From the NCBI RefSeq assembly GCF_009695765.1, contig NZ_VUNI01000004.1, positions 1 to 64,000 of the forward strand: a stretch of DNA of 64,000 nt, read 5' to 3'. Positions within the stretch are counted from its first letter, which is position 1. Each line of letters starts with the position of its first letter. The stretch is from Roseburia porci (GTDB lineage Bacteria; Bacillota; Clostridia; Lachnospirales; Lachnospiraceae). Shown piece after piece: positions 45,078 through 56,487 of the stretch. A program made the position numbers and the translations under genes. The notes under the pieces were generated by a model. The model saw only the letters and a list, made by a program, of their open reading frames with translations, did not search any database and was not told where the DNA came from.

Positions 45078-47894
45078 GTGACTTATATGGCAATTATATA
45101 CAATCCAAATAAAAAAATATTTACCCTGTATACGGCTCATACAGCTTATCAGATGCAGGTTGATCCACTGGGATATCTGCTGCATCTGTACTACGGAGAA
45201 AAAACAAACAGTTCCATGGATTATGTCTTAACTTATGCAGATCGCGGATTTTCCGGAAATCCTTATGCAGCGGGCATGGACCGCACCTATTCGCTGGATG
45301 CGCTGCCACAGGAGTATCCGTCCCTTGGCACCGGGGATTACCGCAATATCGCACTGAATATCAAAAATGAAAAAGGGGTGGAAAGTGCGGATCTGCTTTT
45401 TAAGAGCTATGAGATCCGAAGTGGCAAGTATCAGTTACAGGGACTTCCGGCTGTCTGGGCAGATGAAAACGAAGCACAGACACTGGAAATAGTCCTTGCA
45501 GATGAAAACGCACAGGTTGAAGTGCATCTGCTGTATGGTGTTCTGGAAGAAAACGATATCATTACAAGGAGTGTCCGGATTAAAAATACGGGAACCGGGC
45601 AGATTACGATCGAAAAGGCAGCGGCAGCCTGTCTGGATTTTGTACAGGGAGATTTTGATGTCCTGCGGTTTTATGGAAAACATGCCATGGAGCGCAATCT
45701 GGAACGCACACCGCTGGGACATGGAACCATTGCGTTTGGCAGCCGCAGGGGAACATCCAGCCATCAGTATAATCCGGCAGTGATTCTGGCAGAAAAAGGG
45801 ACAACGGAGACCGCAGGAAGCTGCTATGGAATGCTGTTTGTATACAGCGGAAATTTCTCCTGTGAGGCAGAAAAAGACCAGTTCAACCAGACGCGCCTGC
45901 TTCTTGGATTAAATGAAGAACTGTTTTCCTACCCACTCGCGGCTGGAGAAACCTTTACGGTGCCGGAAGTCATTTTATCCTATTCGGCAGATGGATTGTC
46001 TGCATTGTCGCAGCAGTATCATAACTGCATCCGCAACCATGTGTGCCGCAGCAAATATGTCCATATGCAGCGTCCGGTACTGATCAACAGTTGGGAGGCA
46101 GCCTATTTCGATTTTACGGGAGATACGATTGTGGATCTGGCAAAAGAAGCCGCTTCCCTTGGAATTGATATGGTAGTAATGGATGACGGCTGGTTCGGGA
46201 AAAGAAATGATGACAATTCTTCCCTTGGGGACTGGCAGGTCAACGAAAAGAAACTGGGGGGCAGTCTGGCAGAGCTTATTGCCCGTGTGCATGAGCAAGG
46301 CGTGAAATTTGGCATCTGGATTGAGCCGGAGATGGTCAATGAAGACAGTGATCTGTACCGGGCGCATCCGGACTGGGCAATCCAGATTCCGGGGAAAAAG
46401 CCGGTGCGCTCGAGAAACCAGTTACTGCTTGATTTTTCCAGAAAAGAAGTGCGCGACTGTGTATTTGACCAGATCTGTGCCGTGCTCGATCAGGGAAAAA
46501 TTGATTATGTCAAGTGGGATATGAACCGCAGCATGGCAGATGTTTATGCCGGAAATCTTTCCTATGATTATGTGCTTGGTGTCTATGATTTCATGGAGCG
46601 TTTGTGCAGCCGCTATCCGGATCTTCTGCTGGAGGGATGCAGCGGTGGCGGCGGCAGGTTTGACGCAGGAATGCTTTATTATTCCCCACAGATCTGGTGC
46701 AGCGACAATACTGATGCGATCAACCGCACAAGAATTCAGTACGGAACGTCGTTTTTCTATCCGGTTTCCGCAATGGGGGCGCACGTTTCGGCGGTGCCGA
46801 ATCACCAGACGGGACGGGTGACAAGTTTCCATACCCGCGGGGTGACGGCGATGGCGGGAACCTTCGGTTATGAATTAAACCCGGCGCTTTTATCGGATGA
46901 GGAAAAGCAGCAGATCCGGGAGCAGATAAAAACGTATAAGAAGTATGAAACGCTCATTAACGAGGGAACGTACTGGCGGCTGTCTGATCCGTTTACAGAT
47001 GAAATTGCGGCATGGATGTCGGTATCAGAGGAACAGGATCATGCACTGGTAAGTGTGGTGCGTCTTATGGCTGAGGCAAATCAGGCGACCGTTTATGTCC
47101 GCCTGCGTGGGTTAAAACCGGATGCTGTGTATCTGGAAGAACAAAGCGGCAGACAGTATTCCGGTGCGGCACTGATGCATGCGGGAATTCCGCTTCCACC
47201 GTTTACCGGGGAATATGAGGCGTATCAGTTTGCCTTTACCGAACTGAAAGAGGCGGGAAGATTATATGAAAAAGTGCAGAAATGGTGTGATAGAAATGCA
47301 GAAAAACGCATGGTCATCAGCATTTACGGTGGTTCCGGTTCCGGAAAAACAACACTTGCAACAGCATTGCAGCAGTACTTTTTAAATGACGGAACGGGTT
47401 GTTATCTGCTCTCTGGCGATGATTATCCACACCGGATTCCAAAACGCAACGATGAAGAACGGATGCGTGTGTATAAAGAGGCAGGGGAAGACGGACTGCG
47501 TGGATATCTCGGGACAAAGAAAGAGATTGACTTCGACCGGATCAATGAAGTGCTTGCGGCATTTCATGAGGGAAAAGATTCGATTACATTGCGGCATATG
47601 GGACGGGAAGATGGCGAGATTTCATTGGAAGAAACCGATTTTTCCGGAATATCCGTATTACTTCTGGAGTGGACACACGGAGGCAGTGACGATTTACATG
47701 GTGTGGATCTGCCCGTCTTTCTGGAAAGTTCTCTGGAGGAGACAAGAGAGCGGCGCATCCGCAGAAACCGCGATGAGAATGCCGCAAGTCCGTTTATCTG
47801 CCGCGTGGTAGAACTGGAACAGGAAAAGCTTGAGGTGCAGCGTAAAAATGCAGGGTTGATCGTTGGAAAGGACGGAAATGTTTATGAACAGTAA
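45078..47894 (+). CDS. agaSK: Bifunctional alpha-galactosidase/sucrose kinase
   Basis: 938 residues joining two enzymes. Residues 1 to about 730 are a GH36 alpha-galactosidase: VVMDDGWFGKR, then the nucleophile D481 in VKWDMNRS and the acid/base D543 in WCSDNTD. Residues about 740-938 are a P-loop kinase (Walker A at 751-758, GGSGSGKT) of the uridine-kinase-like group. This fusion is known as AgaSK in R. gnavus, where it cleaves raffinose to galactose and sucrose and phosphorylates sucrose. GAGGTGA precedes the ATG. The end overlaps the next gene. Confidence 0.95.
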   Translation: MTYMAIIYNPNKKIFTLYTAHTAYQMQVDPLGYLLHLYYGEKTNSSMDYVLTYADRGFSGNPYAAGMDRTYSLDALPQEYPSLGTGDYRNIALNIKNEKGVESADLLFKSYEIRSGKYQLQGLPAVWADENEAQTLEIVLADENAQVEVHLLYGVLEENDIITRSVRIKNTGTGQITIEKAAAACLDFVQGDFDVLRFYGKHAMERNLERTPLGHGTIAFGSRRGTSSHQYNPAVILAEKGTTETAGSCYGMLFVYSGNFSCEAEKDQFNQTRLLLGLNEELFSYPLAAGETFTVPEVILSYSADGLSALSQQYHNCIRNHVCRSKYVHMQRPVLINSWEAAYFDFTGDTIVDLAKEAASLGIDMVVMDDGWFGKRNDDNSSLGDWQVNEKKLGGSLAELIARVHEQGVKFGIWIEPEMVNEDSDLYRAHPDWAIQIPGKKPVRSRNQLLLDFSRKEVRDCVFDQICAVLDQGKIDYVKWDMNRSMADVYAGNLSYDYVLGVYDFMERLCSRYPDLLLEGCSGGGGRFDAGMLYYSPQIWCSDNTDAINRTRIQYGTSFFYPVSAMGAHVSAVPNHQTGRVTSFHTRGVTAMAGTFGYELNPALLSDEEKQQIREQIKTYKKYETLINEGTYWRLSDPFTDEIAAWMSVSEEQDHALVSVVRLMAEANQATVYVRLRGLKPDAVYLEEQSGRQYSGAALMHAGIPLPPFTGEYEAYQFAFTELKEAGRLYEKVQKWCDRNAEKRMVISIYGGSGSGKTTLATALQQYFLNDGTGCYLLSGDDYPHRIPKRNDEERMRVYKEAGEDGLRGYLGTKKEIDFDRINEVLAAFHEGKDSITLRHMGREDGEISLEETDFSGISVLLLEWTHGGSDDLHGVDLPVFLESSLEETRERRIRRNRDENAASPFICRVVELEQEKLEVQRKNAGLIVGKDGNVYEQ

Positions 47895-49362
47895 ACCGAT
47901 GCTCAATGCATATCCAGACAGTCTTGGAGGAAATCTTGGGAATATCGTAACATTGCTGAAAACGGAGGATTTACAGGATGTATTTTCTTCTTTTTATATT
48001 CTGCCGAGCCTGTACCATTCCGATCTCGACCGGGGATTTTCCGTGATCGACTATGACCTGAATGAGCAGCTTGCCAACAGGGAGGATCTTGACCGGTTAA
48101 AGAATATGGGAATTGATCTGAAACTCGATTTTATTTTAAACCATGCTTCCGCACAGTCCCCGCAGTTTCGGGATCTTGTGGAAAAAGGGGAGGCTTCTGC
48201 GTACCGCGATTTTTTCATCGATTGGAACCATTTCTGGGAAGGGCATGGAACCATGACGGAGGAAGGCTATATCCAGCCGGATGAAAGCTGCCTGAAGCAG
48301 ATGTTTTTCCGCAAACCCGGGCTGCCGATCCTGATGGTGGAATTCCCGGATGGAAAAAAAGTGCCGTACTGGAATACCTTTTATCAGGAAGTGCATGGCA
48401 GACAGTATCTGGGACAGATGGATGTAAACATCCAGTCACCAAAAGTGTGGGAGTTTTATCGTGAAACACTGGAAAAAATAGCCTCTTACGGTGCGGCGAT
48501 TGTGCGGCTGGATGCCTTTGCCTATGCACCAAAAACACCGGGAAAGAAAAACTTCCTCAATGATCCGGAGACGTGGGAACTTTTACAAAAGATCCATGCA
48601 CTGGCAGAACCTTTGGGACTTACGCTTTTGCCGGAGATCCACGCAGCGTATGATGAAAAAATATATGAGACACTTGCAGAAAAAGGCTATGCAACCTACG
48701 ACTTTTTCCTGCCGGGACTGATCATTGATGCAATTGAGAACCGGCGGGGAACGTACCTTGCGGCATGGGCGAAGGAAATTGTGGAAAAGAAGATCCCAAC
48801 GGTCAACATGCTCGGCTGTCACGATGGCATCCCGCTTCTGGACTTAAAGGGGCTGCTTCCGGAAGAGGAAATCCAGTCGTTAATTGAACGGATCGTATCC
48901 CGCGGAGGCATGGTCAAAAATTTACATGGCCAAAAGAATCTGTATTATCAGGTAAATGCCACATATTACAGTGCATTGGGTGCGTCGGACGAAAAAATGC
49001 TTCTGGCGCGTGCTATACAGATGTTTATGCCGGGCAAACCGCAGGTCTGGTATCTGGATCTGTTTGCTGGTAAAAATGACCATGAAGCGGTGCAACGTGC
49101 GGGAGAATCCGGACATAAGGAAATCAACCGGACAAATCTTTCCACTGATCAGATTGCGGAAGGTCTGAAAAAAGATGTGGTTCAAAAACAGCTTGCGTTA
49201 ATCCGCATGCGAAATACCCATAAGGCATTTTCGGAAGGCGCAGAGGTAGCAATCTCCGGAGGGGAGAGGGCTCTGGAAATCCGCTGGGAATATAATAGTG
49301 CATTTGCAGCATTATATGTAAATTTTGAATCAGGAACATATACAATAGTAGAAAGCAGATAG
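47884..49362 (+). CDS. GH13 sucrose-6-phosphate phosphorylase-like enzyme
   Basis: About 492 residues, sucrose phosphorylase family (GH13 subfamily 18). LNAYPDSLGGNLGNI replaces the usual YPDRLGDG start; KLDFILNHASAQSP, IVRLDAFAYAPK (catalytic Asp), LLPEIHA (acid/base Glu) and NMLGCHDGIPLLD are seen. It follows AgaSK and overlaps it by 11 bases, which fits phosphorolysis of the sucrose-6-phosphate that AgaSK makes; an R. gnavus homologue in this position has that activity. Start at 47884 preferred; 47878 is possible. Confidence 0.9.
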   Translation: MNSKPMLNAYPDSLGGNLGNIVTLLKTEDLQDVFSSFYILPSLYHSDLDRGFSVIDYDLNEQLANREDLDRLKNMGIDLKLDFILNHASAQSPQFRDLVEKGEASAYRDFFIDWNHFWEGHGTMTEEGYIQPDESCLKQMFFRKPGLPILMVEFPDGKKVPYWNTFYQEVHGRQYLGQMDVNIQSPKVWEFYRETLEKIASYGAAIVRLDAFAYAPKTPGKKNFLNDPETWELLQKIHALAEPLGLTLLPEIHAAYDEKIYETLAEKGYATYDFFLPGLIIDAIENRRGTYLAAWAKEIVEKKIPTVNMLGCHDGIPLLDLKGLLPEEEIQSLIERIVSRGGMVKNLHGQKNLYYQVNATYYSALGASDEKMLLARAIQMFMPGKPQVWYLDLFAGKNDHEAVQRAGESGHKEINRTNLSTDQIAEGLKKDVVQKQLALIRMRNTHKAFSEGAEVAISGGERALEIRWEYNSAFAALYVNFESGTYTIVESR

Positions 49363-49424
49363 TTAAGTTGGGCTGTCGATTGTACATGAAACCTAAACTT
49401 TATAATGGAAATAATCATAGATGA

Positions 49425-49462
49425 AACAAGCCACATAGGGATAATGCTCGGTGGCTTGTTTT
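49425..49462 (+). terminator. Terminator of the raffinose operon
   Basis: AACAAGCCAC (49425-49434) pairs with GTGGCTTGTT (49451-49460), then TTT. Confidence 0.75.
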
Positions 49463-49482
49463 GAAAATGGATAATTTAAATC

Positions 49483-49761
49483 TTATAACTTCGGATTTCG
49501 TCTTCTCAGTTTCCTATGTTCCTTTGCCGGCTTGGAACGTGAAAATATTTCTTTTAAGGTCTGTTTTTCTTCGACAGAAAGCTGGGTAATTTTCATTTCC
49601 AAATTTTTGCAAAACAAAAGGAGTAGTCCGTTAATATAAGCATCATTAGAGACTTCGGGAGTATCCTCTGTAGCAATCTGAGTGGGAGAAGTAAAATCAT
49701 CAATGATATTTTTTACCATGCTTTGATAGTCAATATCACTGGCAGTGTTGCTGTCTTTCAT
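49483..49761 (-). pseudogene. C-terminal fragment of an unrecognised gene
   Basis: A 92-residue minus-strand frame (acidic start; KLRRRNPKL basic end). No ribosome binding site precedes its first ATG, which lies exactly where the LacI-type remnant on the other strand begins. I read it as the tail of a longer gene cut at about 49762. The family is not recognised; a complete small gene is possible but less likely. Confidence 0.5.
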
Positions 49762-49995
49762 ATGGGTTGGTCTATAATTTCAAGTGATGATATCGAGCAG
49801 GCGCAGTTTACAAAACCTATGCTTACCACGGTTGCCCTGCCTAAAGTGGAGATGGGAAGATTCGCCGTATATTTATTGATCGACAGAATCAATGGGAAAC
49901 ACGACTCTGTGACAACCATGGAACTGGAAGGGCATCTGGTTATCAGAGAAAGCTGCGTGGATGCAGAATACAGCAGCTGGAATTATACTATTTAG
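49762..49995 (+). pseudogene. C-terminal remnant of a LacI-family regulator
   Basis: Residues such as IISSDDIEQAQFTKPMLTTVALPKVEMGRFAVYLLIDRI (shown over 49768-49890) and HLVIRESC are the last ~75 residues of a LacI/GalR sensor domain. The DNA-binding domain and most of the sensor are missing. It lies downstream of the raffinose operon and may be a former sugar regulator. Confidence 0.8.
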
Positions 49996-50021
49996 ACATA
50001 ATCGATACATAATTATTGTTC

Positions 50022-50053
50022 CTCACCGGATTTGACAGTCCGGTGAGTTTTTT
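50022..50053 (+). terminator. Terminator after the LacI remnant
   Basis: CTCACCGGA (50022-50030) pairs with TCCGGTGAG (50039-50047), followed by TTTTTT. Confidence 0.85.
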
Positions 50054-50085
50054 GATTATAAACAGAACGAATGTTCGAAAAACTA

Positions 50086-50114
50086 TTTACGACAGACAAT
50101 TGTTGCCGTATAAT
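50086..50114 (+). promoter_or_regulatory. Promoter of the GNAT-cas3 unit
   Basis: TTTACG (50086-50091), 17 bp and TATAAT (50109-50114). No promoter is evident in the 52 bases between the GNAT gene and cas3, so cas3 may depend on this one. Confidence 0.45.
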
Positions 50115-50150
50115 TAGGATACAGATTACTGCAACAAATGGAGGATTATA

Positions 50151-50714
50151 ATGGAAAGCATATACGAAAAATGCCCACAATATGAGGATGAATCATATGT
50201 TTTAAGACAGGTCAGGAAAGAAGATAAAAAGGATCTTTTGAAGGTATATTCCGACAAAAAGGCACTTCCATTCTTCAACAGCGACAACTGCGGAGGAGAT
50301 GATTTTTATTACACAACAGAAGAACGAATGGAACAGGCAATCAATTATTGGCTGTATGAATATGACAGGGAAGGATTTGTAAGATGGGCGATTGTATCCA
50401 AAGAAACGGATGAAGTAATCGGAACGATCGAGCTTTTCCATAGAGATGCAGAAGATTACTTTACGGACTGTGGTCTGCTCAGACTGGATCTTCGAAGTGA
50501 CTATGAGACATCCGATGCAATACGCCAGATATTAAATCTTATCATTGAACCAACATATGATATGTTTCACTGTGACAAGATCGCAACAAAAGCAATCGAG
50601 TCTGCAACAGAGCGGATTCAGGCATTGAAGAGCCTGGGATTCGTGGCATCATCAGAGAAACTGATAGGCCATGATGGAACAGAGTATGGGGCATATTATG
50701 TATTAAAGAAGTAA
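50151..50714 (+). CDS. GNAT-family N-acetyltransferase
   Basis: 187 residues of the RimJ/RimL-like group: YVLRQVRKEDKKDLLKVYSD at the start, then WAIVSKETDEVIGTIELF and a divergent acetyl-CoA region (LRLDLRSDYETSDAIRQIL). The Q/RxxGxG/A loop is weak. Substrate unknown. GGAGGA precedes the ATG. It lies 52 bases before cas3 on the same strand; a functional link to CRISPR is not suggested by sequence. Confidence 0.8.
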   Translation: MESIYEKCPQYEDESYVLRQVRKEDKKDLLKVYSDKKALPFFNSDNCGGDDFYYTTEERMEQAINYWLYEYDREGFVRWAIVSKETDEVIGTIELFHRDAEDYFTDCGLLRLDLRSDYETSDAIRQILNLIIEPTYDMFHCDKIATKAIESATERIQALKSLGFVASSEKLIGHDGTEYGAYYVLKK

Positions 50715-50766
50715 TTATAAAATATGAAAAATTAGGAGAGCATGAGAGAAAGAATGGAGGAGCAAT

Positions 50767-52923
50767 ATGGGAACTGCAGAAAGAGAACAAATGGGGAAAT
50801 ACATTGCACATAAGGATGGTGAAAGAGAACAAACAGTTAAAGAACATTTGACTGGTACTGCACAACTGGCGGAAAAATTTGCGGCAAAATTCGGAAAAGA
50901 AGATTGGGGATATTGCTGCGGAATGCTGCATGATATAGGAAAATATTCTAATGCATTTCAGAAGAAAATTAAAGAAAATACAAATAATATGGTTGATCAT
51001 GCGACTGCGGGAGCACAGCTTTGTATGAAATTAGGGGGATATTATCAGTTTTTAAGTTATTGCATTGCAGGGCATCATGCGGGACTTCCGGATTATGGAA
51101 ATACAGCAATTTCTTCCAGCTTATGTGGAAGAAGGAAAAAGAAAATAGCGGATTATGAAGCATATAAAGAAGAAATCGAGGTTCCAGAACTTCAATCCAT
51201 GCCAATCAAAATAGAGCAAGGGAAAAATTTGGATTTTTCATTAAGCACATTTATGAGAATGCTATATTCTTGTCTTGTTGATGCTGATTTTCTAGATACT
51301 GAGTTTTTTATGAAAAATGGACAGGTAGAACGGATGGCGGGACAGTCTATGGATATCCTTTTGGAAAAACTCGAACATTATATTTCGGGTTGGCTTTTAA
51401 ATCAGGAGATAGACAGTGTAAATGGAAGAAGAACAGAAATACTTAGGCATTGTTTGAATGAAGGTAAGAGCGCAAAAGGAATTTTTCGGTTAACAGTACC
51501 GACAGGTGGAGGAAAAACAGTCGCATCTCTTGCGTTTGCTTTGAAACATGCAGTAGAGAACAAGATGGATCGAGTTATTTATGTCATACCATATACGAGT
51601 ATTATAGAACAAAATGCACAGGTTTTTCGGGAGATTCTTGGTTCCGATAATGTATTGGAAAATCATTGCAATGTAGAATATGAAGGAACAGAAGAATTCA
51701 AACCAATGCAACTTGCATGCGAAAATTGGGATAAACCGATTATTGTAACTACAAATGTGCAATTTTTTGAATCGTTATTTGCAAACAAATCTTCCAAGTG
51801 CAGAAAAATTCATAATATTGCAAACAGTGTGATTATTTTTGATGAAGCTCAGATGCTTCCAATGGATTATTTAAAGCCTTGTATTTCAATGATACAGGAA
51901 TTGGTGGAAAACTATGGAACCAGTGCTGTGTTATGTACAGCAACACAGCCTGCTCTGGACAATTTTATTCCACATGCAGAAGAAATTGTTGAATTATGTC
52001 CGCGGATGGATGAACAGTTTCGTTTTTTTGAACGTGTGACATATCAGAATATTGGATCTATTTCAAAAGAGATTCTTGTAGGACGGCTTACAGAGGAACA
52101 GAGTGTTTTGTGCATTGTTAATACGAAGAAAAGCGCACAAGAACTGTATCATTTGCTTCAAGGAGAGGGCGTCTATCATTTATCAACGAGTATGTATCCG
52201 AAGCATCGAAAGCAAGTACTTGAAAGTGTTCGTGAAAGATTATCCAAGAGGAAAAAATGTGTTTTGATATCGACCAGTCTTGTGGAAGCTGGGGTTGATC
52301 TGGATTTTGCTTGTGTATATCGACAAATTGCTGGAATTGATTCAATGATTCAAGCTGCTGGAAGATGTAATCGTGAAGGAAAAAGAAATGCAAAAGAAAG
52401 TAAGGTTTATATTTTTGATTTTGAAGAACAGAAAGCAGTACAAAGTCAATTATTGCAAATTGATGTTGCAAAAGCAATTTTACATGATTATAAGAGTATT
52501 GCAAATACAGAGAGTATTACAGATTATTTTGCTCGTTTATACAAATTTCGTGGAGAAAGTTTGGATAAAAAAAACATTATGGATGAATTTCGAAACAAGG
52601 AATATAATTTTGCAAAGGTAGGAGAAGAATTTAAATTAATTGAGGAGGACACAAAAACTATTTTTATTGGAAGAGAATTAGAAGCAGATGAAATATTGCA
52701 GGAGTTTAAAATAAAAGGAGCATCAAAAGAAAGGATGCGAAAAGCTGGGCAGTATTGCATTCAGGTATACAGTAATTTCTTCAAAAAATTAAATGGAGCA
52801 GGAATGGTTCAACCTGTTTCGGAAGATATGCAGGATTTTTACGAATTGGTAGCATTGGATCAATATTCTGAAAGCTGTGGGATTGATTTTTCTATAGACG
52901 ATGGAATGGCATTATATATGTAG
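50767..52923 (+). CDS. cas3: CRISPR-associated helicase/nuclease Cas3 (type I-C)
   Basis: 718 residues. The N-terminal HD nuclease has H27 and H55-D56 (GMLHDIGK) and GHHAGLPDY; the superfamily 2 helicase has Walker A P245-T251 (PTGGGKT), FDEAQMLP (DEAx box), SAVLCTATQP and the C-terminal QAAGRCNREG. It is recruited by Cascade to unwind and degrade target DNA. GGAGG precedes the ATG. A terminator follows directly, so it is separated from the other cas genes. Confidence 0.96.
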   Translation: MGTAEREQMGKYIAHKDGEREQTVKEHLTGTAQLAEKFAAKFGKEDWGYCCGMLHDIGKYSNAFQKKIKENTNNMVDHATAGAQLCMKLGGYYQFLSYCIAGHHAGLPDYGNTAISSSLCGRRKKKIADYEAYKEEIEVPELQSMPIKIEQGKNLDFSLSTFMRMLYSCLVDADFLDTEFFMKNGQVERMAGQSMDILLEKLEHYISGWLLNQEIDSVNGRRTEILRHCLNEGKSAKGIFRLTVPTGGGKTVASLAFALKHAVENKMDRVIYVIPYTSIIEQNAQVFREILGSDNVLENHCNVEYEGTEEFKPMQLACENWDKPIIVTTNVQFFESLFANKSSKCRKIHNIANSVIIFDEAQMLPMDYLKPCISMIQELVENYGTSAVLCTATQPALDNFIPHAEEIVELCPRMDEQFRFFERVTYQNIGSISKEILVGRLTEEQSVLCIVNTKKSAQELYHLLQGEGVYHLSTSMYPKHRKQVLESVRERLSKRKKCVLISTSLVEAGVDLDFACVYRQIAGIDSMIQAAGRCNREGKRNAKESKVYIFDFEEQKAVQSQLLQIDVAKAILHDYKSIANTESITDYFARLYKFRGESLDKKNIMDEFRNKEYNFAKVGEEFKLIEEDTKTIFIGRELEADEILQEFKIKGASKERMRKAGQYCIQVYSNFFKKLNGAGMVQPVSEDMQDFYELVALDQYSESCGIDFSIDDGMALYM

Positions 52924-52933
52924 GAATTGAAAG

Positions 52934-52975
52934 AGTAGCGGTATGGAAAAAATCTTCACACCGCTACTTTTGTGA
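52934..52975 (+). terminator. Terminator after cas3
   Basis: AGTAGCGGT (52934-52942) pairs with ACCGCTACT (52960-52968), followed by TTTTGTGA. Confidence 0.7.
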
Positions 52976-53023
52976 TATAAAAAATATTATTATTTCAATC
53001 CACTGGAACACCAGACTTGTGTT
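52957..53023 (-). ncRNA. Candidate crRNA-like guide (pseudo-repeat plus pseudo-spacer)
   Basis: Read on the minus strand, 53023-52992 is 32 nt, the array repeat length, and ends in GTGGATTGAAAT, identical to the last 12 nt of the array repeat. Before it, CTGGTGTTCCAG (53014-53003) is a 4-bp hairpin with a TGTT loop whose last G is repeat position 21, the 3' stem base where Cas5c cuts in characterised I-C systems. The minus promoter at 53052-53024 predicts a start near 53018-53016, just before this hairpin. The following ~35 nt (52991 to about 52957) would be the guide. Length of the 3' end is uncertain. Confidence 0.75.
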
Positions 53024-53052
53024 AGTATAGATTAATTTTAAATAAACATCAA
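53024..53052 (-). promoter_or_regulatory. Minus-strand promoter of the crRNA-like guide
   Basis: On the minus strand, TTGATG (53052-53047), 17 bp and TATACT (53029-53024). The -10 abuts the pseudo-repeat. Confidence 0.7.
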
Positions 53053-53068
53053 GGATTTGTTAAAAATA

Positions 53069-53107
53069 TTCAATAAAATTTTATATATAAATTTTAATAA
53101 AGATTGA
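53069..53107 (+). promoter_or_regulatory. Candidate Cascade target upstream of the DUF3990-cas5 promoter
   Basis: TTC (53069-53071), the type I-C PAM, is followed by AATAAAATTTTATATAT, which matches the pseudo-spacer AATAATATTTTTTATAT except at positions 6 and 12. Position 18 also differs, 19 matches, and similarity stops after that. A 35-nt footprint would reach 53106, covering the -35 box at 53104. Confidence 0.65.
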
Positions 53108-53132
53108 TAATTGAAAATCAGTGTAGTATAGT
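53104..53132 (+). promoter_or_regulatory. Promoter of the DUF3990-cas5-cas2 operon
   Basis: TTGATA (53104-53109), exactly 17 bp and TATAGT (53127-53132), with an AT-rich stretch upstream, 55 bp before the first start codon. Confidence 0.75.
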
Positions 53133-53186
53133 CAATTTATAGAGCATGGAATAAAGCGAAGGTATGGTTGAAAAAGGAGAAGGTTT

Positions 53187-53637
53187 ATGATTTTATACCA
53201 TGGAAGTAAACAAATAGTAGAATATCCTGAAATTCGAAAAGCGCAATACAACAAGGATTTTTATTTCGGGTTCTATTGTACTAGATTACTTGAACAGGCA
53301 AAACGATGGGCAAGTCGTTATGGCGGGAAAGGATATCTGAATCGTTACGAATATACAGAAAATGATTCTTTAAACTATTTACATTTTGAAGAGATGACCG
53401 ATGAATGGTTAGACTTTATTGTACAATGTCGGAATGGAAAGTCACATAATTACGATATTGTGGAAGGTCCAATGGCAGATGATACGATCTATAATTATAT
53501 TCAGAATTATATAGATGGCAAGATATCCAGAGCAGCATTTTGGGAACTGGCTAAATTTAATCATCCAACGCATCAGATTAGTTTTCATACATTGGCAGCA
53601 CTGGATACTTTGAAATATGTAGGAAATGAGGTTGTAT

Positions 53638-53654
<17 letters not shown>
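53187..53654 (+). CDS. DUF3990 protein, ADP-ribosyltransferase-like
   Basis: 155 residues. MILYHGSK at the start and DFYFGFYCTRLLEQAKRWA are the hallmark blocks of DUF3990, a family with an ADP-ribosyltransferase-like fold often found with a small partner gene in toxin-antitoxin-like pairs. The target is unknown. AAGGAG precedes the ATG. It is the first gene of the operon that continues into cas5c, an unusual position for a non-cas gene, and overlaps its partner by 17 bases. Confidence 0.75.

Positions 53655-56487
<2,833 letters not shown>

Noticed and set aside
45435-46832. Several antisense ORFs over the alpha-galactosidase gene
   Set aside because: Shadows of codon-biased coding sequence; no ribosome binding sites or recognisable domains.
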